Both the position numbers and the translations under genes were made by a program. A stretch of 44,682 nucleotides of DNA from Butyrivibrio sp. MC2013 (GTDB lineage: Bacteria > Bacillota > Clostridia > Lachnospirales > Lachnospiraceae), in the NCBI RefSeq assembly GCF_000424585.1, contig NZ_AUKE01000027.1:1-44682 (forward strand). The letters are read 5' to 3'. Shown piece after piece: positions 35,378 to 44,533 of this stretch; position 1 is the stretch's first letter; each line of letters starts with the position of its first letter. Below the pieces are notes generated by a model. The model saw only the letters and a list, made by a program, of their open reading frames with translations, searched no databases and was not told the origin of the DNA.

Positions 35378-37829
35378 TGATCAGCCCCACCCTTCGGATT
35401 AATGATGACCAGCTCTCATACATATCCCAGTTATTCACAAGCAAAACAAGTCTATTTACAGCTCTTGTCATTGCCACATAAAGCATTCTTGTTTCTTCTT
35501 CAATGCCCTTTTGTATTTCTTCTTTTCGTAGCTCATCATACCAGGCACTTGTCATCTTTCCAGATACGTTTCTTAGATAACACCATGCGACCTTTTTGTC
35601 ATCAACCAAAATATTAGTATCTTCCCTTGGAATCAAACCATTATTCATAGCAGGCAGAATCACAGTATCAAACTCAAGACCCTTAGATTTATGAACCGTC
35701 ATTATATATACGCTTGTATAGTCATTTTCCATATCCAAATCCGGTTCCATTTCCTCTCTGTTTGTTGCAATCATAAGCGAGAGGTATACATACAGATCAT
35801 AAAGAGTTGCAAATTCCCCTTCCATTCGCTGCTGTATCATATCCATAAGCTTATCAAGATTTACTTGATAGCTCTTTGCATCTATTAGAGCTTGTCTGTT
35901 TCTCTTTGCCTCGGTCCAGCCTTCCCCTTGCATATGAACCTTATCCATAGCAATGTAGCGCTGTATTATTTCTTCATTTTCAACAATTTCCTTAACAACT
36001 GCCAATACAGGTCTTAACCGAAATTCCTTCTGATAATGAGTCTTTTTATATGTAAATTTATTAAGGTATTCATTCAATGCTTTTTTATCGCCATGTAACC
36101 GCTCCATCTCCGAAGTTGATATAATTCCATCATATATTGCATATGGCGTCATCAAATAGTTATATGTATAAATCGGGTGATCAGGAAAAATAAAAGAGCT
36201 GATCATGGCATAAAAATCCCTAACAGCCCGTGAAAGAAAAAAGGGGCGATCTGAATTTAGAACTACCGTTTTACCATGAGTCCTACATAACTCTGCAATT
36301 TCCGATGCTTTCTTATTACCTCTTACCAATACAGCAACCTTTGTTTTCTCCGTAACTTTCTTCTTCCCCGAGCGCACCTCTAATTCAAGATCATCGAGAG
36401 CACAATTTATTACCTCCATTGTTTGTCTTGGAATCGTATCTTTTTTCTCTATATAATCCATCTGTACTGTTCCAGGCTCACGATTGAATGGCCTAACTGG
36501 TTCTTCGTAACCTAGTAAACCTTCATATGACCACGCAAAGAAATATTTTTCCATTATTCGCATGATATTAGCACAAGTCCTATAATTATTCCTCAAGCTA
36601 AAATATTGAAGCTTTCCATCCATCTCATCATCAAGAATATCAAAAGCCTCAGCTGTAGCTCCTTTAAAAGCATAGATACTCTGTTTAACATCCCCTACAA
36701 CAAATAGTTTCGCACCAACATTTTTAACTAACCTAGCAAAAGTCCTTATTTGTGTTGAATCTGTATCCTGAAATTCATCCACAAACAGATATTTCATATC
36801 TAGGCCATCGCATTTCAACCTTTCATCCAACAGATAATGTCCGAAATCAAAGAATAGATCATTAATTGAAATCGTATTTTCGTCTAACTTAAGTTGTCTA
36901 TATCTCTCTTCGAAATCATGAAGAACTGCTTGAATTACCTTTTGCAAACCCGCTATAACCGGTTCGCTATTAGAATCTCCCCAGTCCTTTCGTAAAACTT
37001 CCGTTATTGTATATCCTTTTCTGGTTAACTCCTTCCAATAATCATCTATCAATTTTCCAGCTTCTGGATATGTTATACCAATCTGAGAAGTTATTGTCTT
37101 TTGGTCACTCAACTTATCTGACAATATATCTTTTATAAGATCCTTTCGATCTTTCTCCAAAGGACGAATGGCAATATCTCGTCCAAATCCCACACCTGTA
37201 CCAAATTTTCTAAACAAATCATAGGCCAAACTATCTATTGTGCTTATGTGCATCTGAGATTGCTGCTCCAACCATGACAAATATCTTTTATTCTTTGTCA
37301 GTGAGTATTTCTTTAATAACATCTCCTGCAAACGAGCATTCATCTGGTTCGTAGCTTCATTAGTAAACGTAATCATATAGATTTCTGACATCAATAGATT
37401 CGGAACAGTATGCATGAGGTAGAGTATTCTATCAATCATTACAGTTGTTTTACCTGTACCTGCTGAAGCTTTAACCACAATATTAGCATCGCTCAAGCAA
37501 TGCTCAACCCTGTATTGAGCAGCATTAAATGCTGGGATGTTCTTTTCTGCCCAGTAAAATAATTCACTTTTTCTTTCATCATCAGTAATTCCTAATCCAT
37601 CAATTATTATATTAGGTGAATATAGTTCTACTCCTTCGACTTCGGTAATATCAAACAGCTGTAGAAAGAAATCCTTTACAAAGACGCCAAAACGCTCCCG
37701 CAATGCTTCAATATCGGATGGACTTCCGAACCAAAACACCTTAATTCCTTCCTTAAGATAAACTTTTATCTCTTCCAAATGCTCTTGCAGATCTTTCTTA
37801 AAAAACAGGGCTGAATACCTTGCTCTCAT
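35370..37829 (-). CDS. AddA/UvrD-like superfamily 1 helicase lacking a nuclease domain
   Basis: The 819-residue protein (ATG at 37829 with GGAG nine bases upstream) has a unique N-terminal extension of about 100 residues before the SF1 core. The core has Walker A KASAGTGKTT (about 120-129), FTNEATNQMNARL, IDSLAYDLFRKFG, the DEFQDTDS box, VVGDVKQSIYAFKGA, LRNNYRT, and, at the C-terminus, MTVHKSKGLEFDTVILP and RMLYVAMTRAVNRL. It resembles AddA in these motifs but stops about 35 residues after motif VI, so the RecB-type nuclease domain of AddA is missing. It is 3 nt or so from the UvrD-like gene before and overlaps the AddB-like gene after. Confidence 0.92.
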   Translation of the reverse strand: MRARYSALFFKKDLQEHLEEIKVYLKEGIKVFWFGSPSDIEALRERFGVFVKDFFLQLFDITEVEGVELYSPNIIIDGLGITDDERKSELFYWAEKNIPAFNAAQYRVEHCLSDANIVVKASAGTGKTTVMIDRILYLMHTVPNLLMSEIYMITFTNEATNQMNARLQEMLLKKYSLTKNKRYLSWLEQQSQMHISTIDSLAYDLFRKFGTGVGFGRDIAIRPLEKDRKDLIKDILSDKLSDQKTITSQIGITYPEAGKLIDDYWKELTRKGYTITEVLRKDWGDSNSEPVIAGLQKVIQAVLHDFEERYRQLKLDENTISINDLFFDFGHYLLDERLKCDGLDMKYLFVDEFQDTDSTQIRTFARLVKNVGAKLFVVGDVKQSIYAFKGATAEAFDILDDEMDGKLQYFSLRNNYRTCANIMRIMEKYFFAWSYEGLLGYEEPVRPFNREPGTVQMDYIEKKDTIPRQTMEVINCALDDLELEVRSGKKKVTEKTKVAVLVRGNKKASEIAELCRTHGKTVVLNSDRPFFLSRAVRDFYAMISSFIFPDHPIYTYNYLMTPYAIYDGIISTSEMERLHGDKKALNEYLNKFTYKKTHYQKEFRLRPVLAVVKEIVENEEIIQRYIAMDKVHMQGEGWTEAKRNRQALIDAKSYQVNLDKLMDMIQQRMEGEFATLYDLYVYLSLMIATNREEMEPDLDMENDYTSVYIMTVHKSKGLEFDTVILPAMNNGLIPREDTNILVDDKKVAWCYLRNVSGKMTSAWYDELRKEEIQKGIEEETRMLYVAMTRAVNRLVLLVNNWDMYESWSSLIRRVGLINE

Positions 37830-37847
37830 ATTTTTACTCTCCAATAC

Positions 37848-39467
37848 TCAAAAGGACCATCTTCGCCTTCTGCTATCCCTAGCAGACTGTTCTATGTCTG
37901 ATTCCGCTTGTTCCTCATAATCCTCCTCGGGAAGTTCTCTTTTTTGATACATCGGAGTTTGCTTGTTGAGTTCAGTTTCAACAGCATCTTCGTAAGTCAA
38001 TCCAACGTATAATTCCGGATCCATTTCATCAATAAACATTGAACGTCTGCCACTATATATAATCACAAGCTGGTGCATTGCTCTCGTCATCCCTACATAT
38101 GCAACATTTCTTTGTTGCATAAGCTTTTCTTCATTTTTTATTGCCCAATTTTGAGGTATCATCCCCTGATAAAACTGTGGCAAAATCACACGCATAAATT
38201 CAAGTCCCTTGGATGTATGTATAGTACATAGTTTTATACCCGGCCCGGTAATAGAATAATTACATCCCTTTTCATTCTTGATCAGCTCATAGTATATATG
38301 CTCCGATGATAGCCATCCTCCAATCTTCTCTACCGCATCATTAGTGAAGCACATTATACCAATAGTTTTATCCGGATCGTCTCTCAGCCACTTTTTCAAA
38401 AGCGCGATGATATATCTTCGTTCTTCGTCAACGTTTTTACAAGCTATGATTTCCGGTTTTTCTCCCGTCGCTGTTGGTCTTACATGCTCAACTTTATCCT
38501 CATCAGATACTTCAGCCTGATTCTTTTCCTTCAATGATTCTGCCAATGCATCAATCTGTCCTGTGCATCTAAAGGGAATGGAGAGCCTTTTTGATGTAGG
38601 TTCAATATCTGCTTGAGAGAAAGTCCATCTTCCTTCATATATTCGCTGATTTGCATCCATGCATATTGTTATATCTCTTCTTGTAATTTGTTTAAGCGCT
38701 ATTATCTTTGCCAAAGTCTGATCCTGAGCCTCATCTATCAACACATGATCAAACTTCATCTGATCCGGAATTTTGTCTGCATTATGCGTGATATATAATA
38801 TTCTTTCATCTCCTGATTTTGAGTCATCATATATTTTCTTCTCGCGCAGTTTTTCCTGATATTTACAGAACATCTCAAATGCAACTCTGCGATCAAGTTC
38901 ATCCATACGATGTGTATGACCTCTTCCTACACGTTCTTTCATATTTAGATATCTGTCTCTATCACTTCTGTTAAAAAAATTCAGGTTACGCATCCACGTA
39001 AACTCTTCGTACCAGAACCTCATTCCCCATTTTATATATTTATCTGAGCCAATAACCTTTCCATGCTCAGACAATGTCTCGGACAACAGTTTATCTCTAA
39101 GATTCTGATATGCAGGATTACCAAGTTTGTCATATCGTCCCCCAGGCATTCGATCATACAAGATTACAAGATACTCGTGAAGCGTACCAACCTTTATATA
39201 TTTCTCATCTTCAGGAGTAAGCATCATCCATTCCTTTAGCCAATGTGCTAGAACACGGTTATAAGTGAATATAACAACTGACCTTTCCCTGCCCTCAGCC
39301 TTTGCTTCATTCAGATAATTTCTTGCCCGTTCAATCAACACAAGGCTTTTACCTCCACCCGCTGCTGACCGTATTACTAGATCTTTTCTCTTTTCACCCT
39401 GATAATTGACGCAGTTCTGCTGTTCTTTTGTGAGTTCAATCGGATCATTTGTTACTGGATGAAGCAT
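37848..39467 (-). CDS. compact UvrD-like superfamily 1 helicase
   Basis: The 539-residue protein is a short SF1 helicase: RSAAGGGKSLVLIERA at 33-48 (Walker A), VVIFTYNRVLAHWL, the DEAQDQTLAK Walker B/Q region, MDANQRIY (motif III), then HTSKGLEFMRVILP and YVGMTRAMHQLVI at the C-terminal side. The tail is charged (EEDYEEQAESDIEQSARDSR, then RRRRWSF). It is the first gene of the six-gene operon. AGAGGTG precedes the ATG and a possible promoter lies at 39515-39543. Its compact form recalls Gabija GajB, but there is no OLD-family gene here. Confidence 0.9.
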   Translation of the reverse strand: MLHPVTNDPIELTKEQQNCVNYQGEKRKDLVIRSAAGGGKSLVLIERARNYLNEAKAEGRERSVVIFTYNRVLAHWLKEWMMLTPEDEKYIKVGTLHEYLVILYDRMPGGRYDKLGNPAYQNLRDKLLSETLSEHGKVIGSDKYIKWGMRFWYEEFTWMRNLNFFNRSDRDRYLNMKERVGRGHTHRMDELDRRVAFEMFCKYQEKLREKKIYDDSKSGDERILYITHNADKIPDQMKFDHVLIDEAQDQTLAKIIALKQITRRDITICMDANQRIYEGRWTFSQADIEPTSKRLSIPFRCTGQIDALAESLKEKNQAEVSDEDKVEHVRPTATGEKPEIIACKNVDEERRYIIALLKKWLRDDPDKTIGIMCFTNDAVEKIGGWLSSEHIYYELIKNEKGCNYSITGPGIKLCTIHTSKGLEFMRVILPQFYQGMIPQNWAIKNEEKLMQQRNVAYVGMTRAMHQLVIIYSGRRSMFIDEMDPELYVGLTYEDAVETELNKQTPMYQKRELPEEDYEEQAESDIEQSARDSRRRRWSF

Positions 39468-39514
39468 AAACGCACCTCTTTTTTACTTCTTTACAATAGC
39501 CACTAACGCTTCTG

Positions 39515-39543
39515 ATAAAATGTATATTCTTACAGTATTACAA
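39515..39543 (-). promoter_or_regulatory. possible promoter of the six-gene helicase operon
   Basis: On the minus strand TTGTAA (39538-39543), a 17-nt spacer and TTTTAT (39515-39520) lie about 50 nt before the UvrD-like gene. The 162-nt gap after the DUF4391-like gene would separate the two transcription units. Both boxes are imperfect. Confidence 0.45.
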
Positions 39544-39629
39544 ATTAAATATCTGCTATAGTTCATTTTCATATATACTATTTACTGACATAGGACCATA
39601 CATAAATCCAATTAACAATTCTTCGAATT

Positions 39630-40325
39630 CTATTCATCCTTATTCCACCACCAATACTTATCCTCGCATCTATCCGTAAACTCATTTTCCTCTTTATAAT
39701 CATTATTTATCCAAAAGTTTTCAAAAGTCTCTTGAAGCTCATATTCATATTGCCTATCCCTATCACTTTGTACATGGTTGAGCCACCCATCTACAGAATA
39801 TCCAAAGTACTTGGTCCGCTTATGATTATTCCAATACTTTTCTATGATACAATTCCACTCTAAACACACCCCTGGCGCAGAATCATTGTCGATTATAGCC
39901 TTTCTTATCTCTTCCAATATTTCAGTGTGCTCTTCATCTGGACGCCTCATCTCAATACCCTTCAGCCCAACCATCCCCATGATGTTCATACCGCCATTTT
40001 TCTTTTGTGATCTTGAGTAGAATGAATAAATGTTTGCCACGTATCCATCATGCACTATAACCATGCTACGATATGAAATCTTGGAAGCAAGCAAGCGCGC
40101 CACCCCTGAATCAGTCCATTTATTCATATATTTAGCTACTCTCGCTGAAAACACTATTATTTCTGAATCATCTTTAAATTTCAAATCGTATACTATTTCC
40201 AAATCAGAAATACACTTTATAAGTTCTTTTTGTTCTTGTGATACTGCGCGTGGTCCCCAAAATTTTTCTGGCTCAATCTTTTTTCCGACATAAAATTCAT
40301 CTGGAAAATCCAAAAAAGTTTTCAC
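39630..40325 (-). CDS. DUF4391-like protein accompanying the SNF2 helicase
   Basis: The 231-residue protein has an N-terminal pattern VGKKIEPEKFWG, then SQEQKELIKCISDLEIVYDL, which resembles DUF4391 (K+IPK..F followed by a helix and IxxIxWxYKL). The middle is predicted alpha/beta and the C-terminus is very rich in W, N, D and E. DUF4391 genes often lie between a SNF2 helicase and a type III methyltransferase; here no methyltransferase follows. The start is GTG with GAGG seven bases before it. The upstream SNF2 gene ends 4 nt before it. Confidence 0.5.
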   Translation of the reverse strand: MKTFLDFPDEFYVGKKIEPEKFWGPRAVSQEQKELIKCISDLEIVYDLKFKDDSEIIVFSARVAKYMNKWTDSGVARLLASKISYRSMVIVHDGYVANIYSFYSRSQKKNGGMNIMGMVGLKGIEMRRPDEEHTEILEEIRKAIIDNDSAPGVCLEWNCIIEKYWNNHKRTKYFGYSVDGWLNHVQSDRDRQYEYELQETFENFWINNDYKEENEFTDRCEDKYWWWNKDE

Positions 40326-40329
40326 TCCA

Positions 40330-43300
40330 TCACCTCACATTCAAAAAAGAGATCAATTCAAAATCATCAAGTCCACTAAAACTGTCGCTTAACAACGTCG
40401 TTCCTCCAGGTCTAAATAGACTTTCAATATCGCTATCCTCTTTTGTATCCATGATGGATTCTATTGCCGAAGAAAGAAGCTCGGATAATTCCCTCATGTC
40501 TGTACCATCTTTAGTCTCCTGATTAAACTCCATGCATAAATCCTCAATTGGCTCGGAATGATCTTTACACAACAGTCTCATAGCATCTAGCAATTTCTTC
40601 GGACTAAGATAGTCACAAATCACTTCTCCATCCTGATCAAGATATACAAGATAATAAGGGTACAGCCTATTCTGATTATCTCCCTTGTTCATTTTTTTTA
40701 TGTTTCGTAAAACAAATATGGTTCCCTCTGGAAGCTCCGAAGTTTTCGGTACAACTGCATATATTCCATTTGGATGCTTATCAATATGTTTGTCATTCTT
40801 CATATATTCCAGAAGATCCATACGAAATTCATTGAATCCAAGATCCATAATGGATACGCCTGATGACATATCTTCCATATCAACAACTTCTTCCTGTAAC
40901 TTTTTAAGCTGTTGACGCCTATATTCAAGATCACCTGCCTCTTCTGGGTTGATTGGATTGTCATCACCGGTAGAAGTCATAACTGATATTTTCATTCTCG
41001 TTTCAACCCTTGCCTTAAGATTTATGTATTCATCAAGATCCATATCTGGCCAAAAGTTAACAAGCTGTATCTGTTGATTTTTACTTCCAATTCTATCCAC
41101 ACGCCCAAAACGTTGTATTATTCTTACTGGATTCCAGTGAATGTCATAGTTAATGAGATAATCACAGTCCTGAAGATTTTGACCTTCTGATATACAATCT
41201 GTGGCAATCAAAATATCTATAGTCTTGTTACTTCCCGGCATTAACACTTCTCTATTCTTTGATATAGGCGAAAAGCATGTAAGAATATTATTCAATGTCC
41301 CCTTGATACCCTGAAGCGTTGTCTTACCCTCGACGGCACCAGTAACAAGTGCTGTATGTAATCCGTACTTCTTTAAAAAAAAGCCACTCAGATTGTCATA
41401 AAGGTATTCTGCAGTATCTCCAAAAGCAGAAAAAATTATAACTTTTTTATTTCCTCTATTGATCGGGGTCTCAATCTTTTGACAAACATGCTCTAAAAGT
41501 GCTTGCAGCTTTGAATCATGTTCTGGCGTAATATCAGCAACCATTTTGTTTATAAGCTTTAAAGTTTCTGCGTCCTTTCTCAAAACATCACGCCAACTAA
41601 CATAATCCATATCTGCAAGCTCAATTTTTATCTTCTTTCCTACGCTGAAGAAATCTGTATTCTGATCGTCAATGTCGAGATCTTCTTCATCTGTTACTTC
41701 CATAGCATCCACAATTGCCTGTCCACTTTTCTCAAATTCATCAATCTGAGCAATGGTTGTATTTATCAAATTTGCTATTCTACCAAGTGTAAGATTAAAG
41801 GAATATACTGAGCTTTCTAGTCTCTTAAGAAGATTGACGCTCATCAATTTTTGGATACCTTCCTCACGACCAGACTGTGTAAGGCCAGTCCCCTTTTTAT
41901 GAGAAAGATCCTTGTATTTATCTACTTTGCTAGGCAAAATATATGCTGAAGGAGTGTATATTTCCAATGCAAGAGTATTTAGTAATTCATATATGTCATT
42001 GTAGTTAATAGCATTTTCATGATCGGTAAGATGTGCTCGGATTGATATTGGTTTCTTTCTATCTGGAAACTTGCCAACCTCGCTCGATTTATAGTATTTC
42101 TCTATATGCCTACGTGATCTGGCAATCGTGACACTATCAAGCACCTCAAAGAAGTCGAAGTCCAGTGTCTTCAATAATCTCTCAGTTGTTCTTTCCTCTA
42201 GCCGCAACTTACTCCAAGCGTTGAATTCTTTTTGCGCCTGTCGGAATATCTCATCTATGGAATGAGACGTATTCAGCTTGTTGCTTATTAATTCAACGTT
42301 ACCTTCATAAGCAATGGCCAGCTGGTTTTTTAAATCATTGAATCGGTTATTTACAGGAGTCGCTGACAACATCAGCACTTTGGTCTTCACACCTGCTCTA
42401 ATTACTTTATTAAGCAACTGATGATATCTGTTTCCTCTGGATTCATCACCTACAGAAAACTGACCACCATTACGAAAATTATGGGATTCATCTATAACAA
42501 CAAGGTCATAATTGCCCCAGTTTAGCCTATCCAAGTCAATTCCATTAGACATTCCGCCTTTTCTGGATAAATCCGTATGAAATAGCACATCAAATCTGAG
42601 TCTATCTTTTGCTATAGGATTGTTCACATAGTTTTCCTTAAACGTAAGCCAGTTTTCACCAATCTTTTTAGGACAAAGCACTAATACAGATTTATTCCTA
42701 CTTTCGTAATACTTTATTACAGCTAGCGCTGTAAACGTTTTACCCAGACCAACGCTATCAGCCAGAATACAGCCATTATACTTTTCCAGTTTGTTCACTA
42801 TCGAAAGTGCTGCATCTTTTTGAAAATCGTACAGCAGGCTCCATATAACACTGTCCTTAAAGCCGGTTTTCTCATCCGGCATAACATCATCTGATAATTC
42901 ATCAAGAAAACCACGAAAAATATCATGTAACGTTTTGAAATATATCAGTTCTGGTGAATTTTCATTAAAAGCTGCTGAAAGACCTGCTATAACATCAGCT
43001 GTTACATCCTGTAACTTGTCTTCGTCGCGCCAGACTTCATCAAAAAGCCTCATATATTCTTGCGTACACTTTGCCCCAGCCTTTTGAATCATAGTGTATG
43101 CATAATTTCCGCGTTCTTTTCCAAGTTCAACAGCCGAAAACTCTCTGATTGGTGAATACACCTTATCATCCACCACCATAAAGCCCGTCATTTTTTCATT
43201 CGAAACATTTGATCTGAACACCGCTTTCTTAGCAGCCCAATTCATACACTCCTTTGATATAGCCCGAAGATCTAATCCATTTCTTAAACGAATCTCAAAT

Positions 43301-43563
43301 TCTGTACCATAGAGATTCTTCTCACGCCCACGCTTTGAAATGTAGAACTCTTTATTAACTTTTATATCCTCTGCAGCTGTGAACGTGGGTTCAGTAAATA
43401 TAAACCTAAACTCACCACAGTTATCCAGTGCTTCTCTTAGTTCTTTATACGCATAAACAGAAAAACTCGCTGCAGCAATTACAATTGTGCTACTTTTCCC
43501 TATTTCTTTCTTAAGATCTTCACCCAATATCTCATGAATGTTATCTATCAGGTCTACAGACAT
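40330..43563 (-). CDS. SNF2-type helicase with N-terminal PLD-like domain (degenerate)
   Basis: The 1077-residue protein has an N-terminal region (about 1-190) with the fold order of PLD-like domains in related helicases. The expected HxK site reads MTGFMVVDDKVY (125-136), so the catalytic residues seem lost. The SNF2 ATPase follows: ADSVGLGKTFTALAVIK (Walker A, about 268-285), IDESHNFR (358-364), LSATPVNNRF and, towards the C-terminus, IATDCISEGQNLQDCDY, then NPVRIIQRFGRVDRIGSKNQ. Enzymes of this type move along DNA in restriction-like defence systems. GGGGTGAT lies before the ATG. The gene is probably co-transcribed with the DUF4391-like gene. Confidence 0.9.
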   Translation of the reverse strand: MSVDLIDNIHEILGEDLKKEIGKSSTIVIAAASFSVYAYKELREALDNCGEFRFIFTEPTFTAAEDIKVNKEFYISKRGREKNLYGTEFEIRLRNGLDLRAISKECMNWAAKKAVFRSNVSNEKMTGFMVVDDKVYSPIREFSAVELGKERGNYAYTMIQKAGAKCTQEYMRLFDEVWRDEDKLQDVTADVIAGLSAAFNENSPELIYFKTLHDIFRGFLDELSDDVMPDEKTGFKDSVIWSLLYDFQKDAALSIVNKLEKYNGCILADSVGLGKTFTALAVIKYYESRNKSVLVLCPKKIGENWLTFKENYVNNPIAKDRLRFDVLFHTDLSRKGGMSNGIDLDRLNWGNYDLVVIDESHNFRNGGQFSVGDESRGNRYHQLLNKVIRAGVKTKVLMLSATPVNNRFNDLKNQLAIAYEGNVELISNKLNTSHSIDEIFRQAQKEFNAWSKLRLEERTTERLLKTLDFDFFEVLDSVTIARSRRHIEKYYKSSEVGKFPDRKKPISIRAHLTDHENAINYNDIYELLNTLALEIYTPSAYILPSKVDKYKDLSHKKGTGLTQSGREEGIQKLMSVNLLKRLESSVYSFNLTLGRIANLINTTIAQIDEFEKSGQAIVDAMEVTDEEDLDIDDQNTDFFSVGKKIKIELADMDYVSWRDVLRKDAETLKLINKMVADITPEHDSKLQALLEHVCQKIETPINRGNKKVIIFSAFGDTAEYLYDNLSGFFLKKYGLHTALVTGAVEGKTTLQGIKGTLNNILTCFSPISKNREVLMPGSNKTIDILIATDCISEGQNLQDCDYLINYDIHWNPVRIIQRFGRVDRIGSKNQQIQLVNFWPDMDLDEYINLKARVETRMKISVMTSTGDDNPINPEEAGDLEYRRQQLKKLQEEVVDMEDMSSGVSIMDLGFNEFRMDLLEYMKNDKHIDKHPNGIYAVVPKTSELPEGTIFVLRNIKKMNKGDNQNRLYPYYLVYLDQDGEVICDYLSPKKLLDAMRLLCKDHSEPIEDLCMEFNQETKDGTDMRELSELLSSAIESIMDTKEDSDIESLFRPGGTTLLSDSFSGLDDFELISFLNVR

Positions 43564-43664
43564 TAACTATCACCCCAAGCAAACTATCCACTTTTAAAGT
43601 TATACTTGAAAACGTTTCATCATATTTATCGGTTTCATTATATTAACTCTGTATGTACTGCTTA

Positions 43665-43699
43665 TAACAAACAAGACCACCGCAGTCCCCTGCAGTGGC
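43665..43699 (-). terminator. intrinsic terminator of the reverse transcriptase gene
   Basis: On the minus strand CCACTGCAG pairs with CTGCGGTGG (one G-U pair) around a 4-nt GGGA loop and is followed by TCTTGTTTGTT. It is 13 nt beyond the stop of the reverse transcriptase fragment. Confidence 0.75.
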
Positions 43700-43711
43700 C
43701 CCTTACCCTTT

Positions 43712-44338
43712 TTATCCCCTCTCCAATGCTCTTTTAATCTTCGTCATATGTCTCTTAGTGTCCGTGGATATGGACTCTTCCTTGAATATCCTTTCCGCCC
43801 TGTTGACGTAATCTAGGAAGTTTGGCCTGTCCTTTTCGGCCAGCTTCATATGTTTGGACAGCTTGTAATACCTGCTCCCCTTGTAGGAATAGAGCCTGTA
43901 GAGATTCTGCCTCCCGGCCCTGGTCTTCTTATGGGTCATTCCTCCATTTGATACCACGCCCTTAGCTTTCCTGTACATTTTGTGGTAGTACTTTGATATA
44001 GTCTTGGATCTGATGCTTACATCCTGTCCGTCATATGAGAAGCCCAGGAAATTTATGATCTTCTTACTGCCGCCCTCTGACAGATTTGTTATGACACTGC
44101 CCTCTTTCTGATATATCTGCGTTTTGCGCTTCTCAAGCGTCACCATGCCCTTTTCCAATATAGCTTTAATATCATCCACTAGTTCTTCCGCATCGCCCAT
44201 ATGATTTCCGGGTATCACGACCATAAAGTCATCGCTATAGCGCATATAGAATCCGCTTCGCTCCTTGCAGTAATCCAGGATTTCTTTGTCTATCTCAAGC
44301 ATATATACATTAGCCAGGACTGCACTTATCGGAGATCC
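43712..44338 (-). pseudogene. reverse transcriptase, C-terminal fragment (5' part separated by a mobile element)
   Basis: The frame is open from the junction at 44338 and reads GSPISAVLANVYMLEIDKEI, a standard RT block, then YMRYSDDFMVVIPG with the catalytic DD of the palm (YSDD instead of YADD). INFLGFSYDG and a basic helical tail follow. There is no maturase/DNA-endonuclease domain, which argues against a group II intron protein. It fits RTs of the unknown-group/defence type. Directly upstream of the GGA codon the sequence switches to an inverted repeat (44339 on) with an in-frame stop. About the first half of the protein is not adjacent and may lie beyond the inserted element, outside the window. 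Confidence 0.8.
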
Positions 44339-44420
44339 TTATGCCGAGATAAATGTTATGAGGAGTCAATCCCAGAAATGTGCGTAAAATAAGTATCCTT
44401 GGGTAAATAACTCGGCATAA
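44339..44420. repeat. 10-bp inverted repeats at the element end
   Basis: TTATGCCGAG (44339-44348) and CTCGGCATAA (44411-44420) are perfect inverted copies enclosing about 60 nt. They may be recombinase-binding arms at the end of the element or the foot of a structured RNA. Confidence 0.7.
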
Positions 44421-44533
44421 CACACAGCCCCCAACTCTTAAGTATGCGGGAAAAAACCGTTCATTATAAGTATGATAATCATTGTGTTTTTCTGCTATTC
44501 TCATGTCATAAGGATTCCAGAAAGGAGGCCATT

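Noticed and set aside
37848..39467. Gabija (GajAB) system
   Set aside because: The UvrD-like gene resembles GajB in size, but no OLD/TOPRIM ATPase is adjacent.
39630..43563. Type III restriction-modification system
   Set aside because: The helicase is SNF2-like and no Mod-type methyltransferase with a DPPY or NPPF motif occurs in the window.
43564..43711. Retron msr/msd non-coding RNA near the RT
   Set aside because: The only hairpin is an ordinary terminator downstream of the RT; a retron RNA would be upstream of the gene, which is outside the window.
43712..44338. Group II intron reverse transcriptase
   Set aside because: No maturase (X) or endonuclease domain follows the palm region and no domain V/VI-like hairpin is visible downstream; the terminator follows directly.
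44310..44504. 64-codon minus-strand frame at the end of the mobile element
   Set aside because: It spans the inverted repeat and the junction into the RT gene, and shows no resemblance to a protein family.
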